Part shown: in pieces, positions 32,167-35,008 of the stretch
Numbering within the stretch: position 1 is the first letter of the stretch
Layout: each line of letters starts with the position of its first letter
Source of the DNA: Bacteroidales bacterium UBA6428
Lineage (GTDB): Bacteria; Bacteroidota; Bacteroidia; Bacteroidales; UBA932
Length of the DNA stretch: 35,008 nucleotides
Reading direction: 5' to 3'
NCBI GenBank assembly: GCA_002437305.1
Contig: DJOW01000042.1
Span: 1 to 35,008 of the forward strand
Translations under genes and position numbers: made by a program
Notes under the pieces: model-generated
Told to the model about the DNA's origin: nothing
The model's input: the letters and a program-made list of their open reading frames with translations, nothing else
The model's database searches: none

Positions 32167-32195
32167 CACGAGAAACGAGATCGCGGCGTTCACTC

Positions 32196-32231
32196 ATGAC
32201 GCGGATTAAAAAGGTACTGAACTATGGCTGA
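32196..32231 (+). other. Possible 11-codon leader peptide
   Basis: A short frame (MTRIKKVLNYG) between the promoter and the repeat gene overlaps its start by 8 bases. Such an arrangement can couple translation, but frames this short occur by chance. Confidence 0.2.
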
Positions 32232-32667
32232 CTTCTACGATTACTATGTGTCGAATGGCTCCGAAGAAATGGACGGGCAAGAAAAAACCTCTCATTGGGA
32301 CTTCAAGACAAGATACTATCCGGTGTCGAATAGCACCCAAGGAAATAACTTGCAGAGAAACGGCAAAATTGGAAACTACCATGCATTGAATGCTTCCGAA
32401 GAAATGGAAAGGCAGAAAAAGGCCTTTCAGGGGAACGGCAAGGCAATAGACTACCATGCTTTGAACCATCCCGAAGAAATAGGTAGGCAGGAAAAAACAT
32501 CGCAGGGGGACTGCATGACAAAAGACAGGGATAAACTTCTAAAGGTTCACGGCAATAATCCGGAGGACGGGACAGGTGTTCGCCTTCAACGGGATGGAAA
32601 GGAGACAGCCGAATGGAGATGCAATGTGGGAGACAGAGGCGGAAATCGACATGGAATGTTCTCGTGA
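32224..32667 (+). CDS. Small polar protein with four degenerate peptide repeats
   Basis: A 147-residue frame of unknown function. Residues 7-101 are built from four units of 21-25 residues (7-30, 31-51, 52-76, 77-101). The pattern in units 1, 3 and 4 is Tyr-[Tyr/His]-x-[Ser/Leu]-Asn-x-x-Glu-Glu-[Met/Ile]-x-x-Gln-[Glu/Lys]-Lys; unit 2 keeps the Tyr-Tyr and Ser-Asn but has lost the Glu-Glu block. It is highly charged, with no signal peptide or membrane helix. The C-terminal part after residue 105 is not repetitive, and a second frame beginning at 32576 overlaps it by 92 bases. The upstream promoter and palindrome argue that it is expressed. The opposite strand is also open over the repeats, so coding status is uncertain. 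Confidence 0.45.
   Translation: MADFYDYYVSNGSEEMDGQEKTSHWDFKTRYYPVSNSTQGNNLQRNGKIGNYHALNASEEMERQKKAFQGNGKAIDYHALNHPEEIGRQEKTSQGDCMTKDRDKLLKVHGNNPEDGTGVRLQRDGKETAEWRCNVGDRGGNRHGMFS
32242..32526 (+). repeat. Four degenerate tandem repeats of 63-75 bp
   Basis: Units at 32242-32313, 32314-32376, 32377-32451 and 32452-32526. All begin TAC(T/C)AT, and three contain CCGAAGAAAT. Unit lengths are multiples of three, so the frame is kept across all units, favouring a protein repeat over a DNA-level one. Confidence 0.7.
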
Positions 32668-32890
32668 ATATCTCCGGGCCGCGAAGGAGAGCGAATTGAG
32701 GGACGAAGGCAAGGGGTTGTTTATGAATATGTTCGGGAAGGCCTCAGCGTCAAGGGCCAACCTTGAGGAAAGGCTTGCGGTCGCCCGGAAACTATGGGGC
32801 GACAAAAAGACTTTTTCGCTTTCATCCCTAAGCCGTGTCACCCTCGTGTCCCAAGGAGTGCTTGAGACCATTTTCGGAAAGAGGTCGTGA
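32576..32890 (+). CDS. Small protein of unknown function overlapping the repeat gene
   Basis: A 104-residue frame with GTG start at 32576; the first ATG is at 32594. The composition is protein-like: a helical, charged middle (YLRAAKESELRDEGKGLF) and a C-terminus (LSSLSRVTLVSQGVLETIFG) resembling a helix-turn-helix or dimerisation helix. I do not recognise it. Its frame is already open from 32543, inside the repeat gene, so a single frameshift near 32540 would join the two as one protein. It may therefore be the C-terminal half of a broken gene rather than a gene of its own. Confidence 0.4.
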   Translation: MFAFNGMERRQPNGDAMWETEAEIDMECSREYLRAAKESELRDEGKGLFMNMFGKASASRANLEERLAVARKLWGDKKTFSLSSLSRVTLVSQGVLETIFGKRS

Positions 32891-32925
32891 GACAACGGGC
32901 AGCGGGAGAAGCAGCGCGCCTCAGT

Positions 32926-32979
32926 TGGCTCAGGGACCGACAGGAGCAACAGTAGGGAACCTCGCTGGCTCAGGGACCG
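32926..32979 (+). repeat. Two direct copies of TGGCTCAGGGACCG, 40 bp apart
   Basis: Exact 14-base copies lie at 32926-32939 and 32966-32979. A third, slightly altered copy (GGCTCAGCGACCGATGG) is at 34207-34223, beyond the AAA ATPase gene. Confidence 0.7.
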
Positions 32980-33004
32980 GATGGTGAGCTTGGCGAACCA
33001 TCCG
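32978..33004. repeat. 8-bp inverted repeat before the ATPase promoter
   Basis: CGGATGGT (32978-32985) and ACCATCCG (32997-33004) are exact complements around an 11-base loop. It ends 36 bases before the ATPase -33 box. No T-run follows. Confidence 0.5.
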
Positions 33005-33039
33005 AGCGGGTGTGTAAGATGAACAACATGGGATTATGA

Positions 33040-33071
33040 TTTGGAAGTTTGACAGAAAAGGGGTAGTTTTG
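33040..33071 (+). promoter_or_regulatory. Promoter for the AAA ATPase gene
   Basis: TTTG at 33040-33043 and TAGTTTTG at 33064-33071 with 20 bases between match the consensus fully. Transcription should start near 33078, inside the first palindrome. Confidence 0.85.
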
Positions 33072-33073
33072 TG

Positions 33074-33106
33074 TTACGAAAAAAGTCGTAACGAAAAAAG
33101 TCGTAA
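33074..33106. repeat. Tandem 15-bp palindromic repeats between promoter and ATPase start
   Basis: ACGAAAAAAGTCGTA occurs twice in direct tandem (33076-33090, 33091-33105). The first copy, with flanks, is TTACGA-AAAAAG-TCGTAA, a 6-bp inverted repeat; TCGTAACGA at the junction is a further small palindrome. Position at the transcription start and just before the ATG suits an operator or a translation-controlling hairpin. Confidence 0.7.
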
Positions 33107-33107
33107 T

Positions 33108-34172
33108 ATGGAGAATCCTTTCAAGTTCGGGACCATCGTGGAGGCCGAATATTTCACAGACAGAGTGGATGAAGTGGCTTACATCGAGCAGTTTATAAAG
33201 AGTGCCAACCATCTGATCTTGATTAGTCCCAGAAGATTTGGGAAGAGCAGTGTCGTTGCTAAGGCTGTGAAAGAAAGCGGACGAAAATGCATCATGTTGA
33301 ATCTACAGACCGTGACATCCGTGTCCGATTTGTCCGCAAAACTTCTCAGGGAATTTTTCAAGGTTCATCCTATGGAGCGGCTACGGCGTCTGCTCGCTCA
33401 TTTCCGGATAGTTCCAACTATCTCTACAAATCCAGTGACAGGGGCGATGGATGTGTCGTTCCAGGCAGGTGCTCCTGATGTGGTCTTGCTAGAGGATGTC
33501 TTAATGCTGTTTGAGCAGGCACACAATGATAGGGACAGACTCATTGTTGTGCTGGATGAATTTCAAGAAATTAAAGAAATAGCGGCAAATCTGGATAGGC
33601 AGCTCCGTTCCATTATGCAGGAGCAGAAACACATCAATTACATCCTGCTGGGGAGTCAAGAGAGCATGATGACCGAGATATTTGAGAACAAAAAATCACC
33701 GTTCTATCATTTCGGAGAGTTGATGAGACTTGGGAAACTGCCAAGACAGGACTTTCATCGCTACCTTTCGGAGAGACTCTCCGAGGTTTTTCCGGAATCT
33801 TGTGAAGTGTTGGCTGACAGTATTCTGGACTTCACGGAGTGCCATCCTTATTACTCGCAACAATTGGCAGCGAACGTGTGGCAGATTGGTGTTTTACAGC
33901 CGCAGTCGGAAGATGTCCTTAAGACCGCGGTCGAGCATATCGTTGTGTCACATTCTCTCGACTATGAGCGAATCTGGATGGGGTTCAAGCGAACTAACCG
34001 TTGGATCCTTCAGCGCTTGGCCAGCGGTAAATCCCTAGTGGATGGCGAGCATCGGACGAGCACTGTGTACAGCGCTTTGAAGCGTCTTCAAAAAGACGGT
34101 TATGCTATCTATTCTGACCACTATGAGTTGGAGGATCCGTTCTTCAAGCAGTGGATCTTGAAGCAAGGTTGA
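33108..34172 (+). CDS. AAA ATPase of the archaeal-ATPase type (PF01637-like) with C-terminal winged helix
   Basis: A 354-residue ATP-binding protein. Walker A is SPRRFGKS (40-47) with Ser replacing the usual first Gly, as I recall in some relatives. Walker B is VVLDEF (147-152) and a sensor-like LGSQES is at 181-186. Residues about 210-290 are helical (ECHPYYSQQLAANVWQ), and 296-350 read as a winged helix (TSTVYSALKRLQKDGYAIY). The start at ATG 33108 (MENPFKFGTIVEAEYF) is chosen because the other in-frame ATG at 33036 lies upstream of the promoter's -33 box. The cellular role of this family in Bacteroidetes is not established. Its strong promoter, palindromic leader and flanking direct repeats suggest an independent, possibly mobile cassette. 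Confidence 0.85.
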   Translation: MENPFKFGTIVEAEYFTDRVDEVAYIEQFIKSANHLILISPRRFGKSSVVAKAVKESGRKCIMLNLQTVTSVSDLSAKLLREFFKVHPMERLRRLLAHFRIVPTISTNPVTGAMDVSFQAGAPDVVLLEDVLMLFEQAHNDRDRLIVVLDEFQEIKEIAANLDRQLRSIMQEQKHINYILLGSQESMMTEIFENKKSPFYHFGELMRLGKLPRQDFHRYLSERLSEVFPESCEVLADSILDFTECHPYYSQQLAANVWQIGVLQPQSEDVLKTAVEHIVVSHSLDYERIWMGFKRTNRWILQRLASGKSLVDGEHRTSTVYSALKRLQKDGYAIYSDHYELEDPFFKQWILKQG

Positions 34173-34206
34173 GTCTGGCGCTTCGGTGGGGCCGGGCACT
34201 TCTACG

Positions 34207-34266
34207 GGCTCAGCGACCGATGGGGTCAGGGATTGGGTGGGGTGAAGCGGGGACGGGTGGTGGGGG
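34207..34266 (+). repeat. Direct-repeat copy followed by a G-rich block with quadruplex pattern
   Basis: GGCTCAGCGACCGATGG (34207-34223) is a near copy of the repeat upstream of the ATPase gene. It runs into GGGG-TCA-GGG-ATT-GGG-T-GGGG (34222-34242) and more G-runs to 34266, between two convergent genes. The run pattern fits a G-quadruplex on the plus strand or its transcript. Confidence 0.6.
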
Positions 34267-34289
34267 AGCTTAAAATAACATTCCCCTAA

Positions 34290-35008
34290 CTAGTGCGTCT
34301 TGTCGCCGCAGGTCACAGACTTGAACGTATAGCCGAGAAATTGCCTCCCGTTGTGTCCAGAACTTCCCTTATAAGGCTGGCCGGCAGCGTCAATCTCCTC
34401 TGGACTCATCAACGAGACGACAGTCGCATCCAGGACGTAACTCTTGCCACCCTCGGAAGCCTTTCCAAAAGTATAGCTGACCAAAACAGCATTGCCATAC
34501 TTCACGGACACCGTAGCGTTCTCGGCAAAACTGCCATAAAGGTAGGCATTGCCATTGGCATCAGAATGTAGGGTGTATGTAGTCGAAACCTGTGACGTAG
34601 AGCCAGCCGGGGTAAAGTATTGAACCGAGACAGCGACATCCACGTCCGGAATGGTAGCGATGCGCAGACGTGAATACTTGCGTGTCGCCTCGGAAAAAGA
34701 GACTTTTATTGTCTCGCCACCGGGAATCGTTCCTTAACCCTCAATGCACTCATCCACCCCTGCAACCTCCCCCTCTTTCAATGCCAACTTGCCATCAGAA
34801 CCCCATTCGTAACCAGGGGCATAATATACATGAGGCACGTATGCAGGGTCACCTTCTTTGTAAACCAGCTTACCTTTTGTAAGTCCCCAACCGTTCCCAT
34901 TGTACGTAACAGTGGCATACTGAGCACCATAACTGTTATTGCCAAGCTCCACCAGCAGCTCATCCCCCGCGGCCCACTCCGTCTTACCGGAGTCCTCAGT
35001 GCCCACAA
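34290..35008 (-). pseudogene. Fimbrillin-like (Mfa-type) surface protein, broken by an in-frame stop, partial
   Basis: The minus-strand frame enters from the right edge, reads 90 or more codons to a TAA at 34736-34734, then stays open in the same frame to a TAG at 34292-34290. Before the stop, EWAAGDELLVELGNNSYG and ATVTYNGNGWGLTKG resemble Mfa-like fimbrillin domains. After it, KYSRLRIATIPDVDVAVSVQ, TLHSDANGNAYLYGSFAEN and GGKSYVLDATV continue the same kind of domain. Single-frame continuity argues for a nonsense mutation (or base-call error), not two genes. The intact protein would be a secreted or lipid-anchored surface adhesin. The N-terminus is outside the window. Confidence 0.7.

Noticed and set aside
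32206..32469. Hydrophobic minus-strand frame across the tandem repeats
   Set aside because: Its repeats simply mirror the plus-strand repeats. The plus frame has the promoter and a more plausible composition.
32242..32526. CRISPR array
   Set aside because: The repeats are adjacent with no unique spacers, vary strongly and keep a reading frame. No cas gene is present.
33036..33107. Upstream ATG extending the AAA ATPase by 24 residues
   Set aside because: The ATG lies before the -33 box of a full-consensus promoter, so it would not be in the main transcript, and the extension encodes the tandem DNA repeat (EKSRNEKSRN).
34734..34736. TAA read as a recoded sense codon
   Set aside because: All recognised genes here use TAA as a normal stop, so a nonsense mutation or base-call error is simpler.

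Overview
The window reads as a stretch of a Bacteroidota chromosome, most likely order Bacteroidales, from the gut-associated part of that group. Supporting signs are: repeated matches to the Bacteroidetes promoter form (TTTG, 19-21 bases, TAnnTTTG) in front of genes on both strands; almost no Shine-Dalgarno sequences; a TolQ/ExbB gene followed by a small membrane protein and two ExbD genes; a CysD/CysN/CysH sulfate operon; and a fimbrillin-like (Mfa-type) surface protein remnant at the right edge. This placement comes from gene content and signals only; no database was searched.

Layout. 1-251 holds an orphan open frame (minus strand) without a start codon. 282-3924 is a phosphate uptake operon in which the binding protein and the PstC permease are one polypeptide, followed by pstA and pstB. 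3921-6977 is a sulfate activation and reduction operon (cysD, cysN, cysH) with its own promoter. 7052-8044 is a BASS-like transporter. 8051-11447 is a minus-strand operon: pyrE, an SRPBCC protein, an RsmF-like rRNA methyltransferase and a secreted helical-repeat protein. NUDIX and queA (plus) then meet dprA (minus) tail to tail. tatD and ansA overlap by 4 bases.

16550-18861 is an energy-transduction cluster (ExbB, a four-helix membrane protein, ExbD, ExbD) closed by a clear intrinsic terminator. 18932-27629 is a long co-directional run: asnS, udk, a TonB-like protein, an unrecognised 724-residue anchored protein, an acyl-CoA ligase, a dCMP deaminase and a CtpA-type protease. The protease gene overlaps the 3' end of an oppositely oriented NtrC-type response regulator that has no DNA-binding domain. 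cmk, ispH and efp follow on the plus strand.

From about 31.4 kb the character changes from dense housekeeping genes to accessory DNA: a structured, gene-poor stretch, a short gene with four degenerate peptide repeats, a second small frame that may be joined to it by a frameshift, an AAA (archaeal-ATPase type) gene with a strong promoter and tandem palindromes just before its start, a G-rich block, and a fimbrillin-like gene broken by an in-frame stop. This right-hand 3.7 kb is the least explained part. A palindromic motif (ACGA, 5-6 bases, GTCGT) occurs upstream of the repeat gene and twice in the ATPase leader, hinting at shared control, and near-identical short direct repeats lie on either side of the ATPase.
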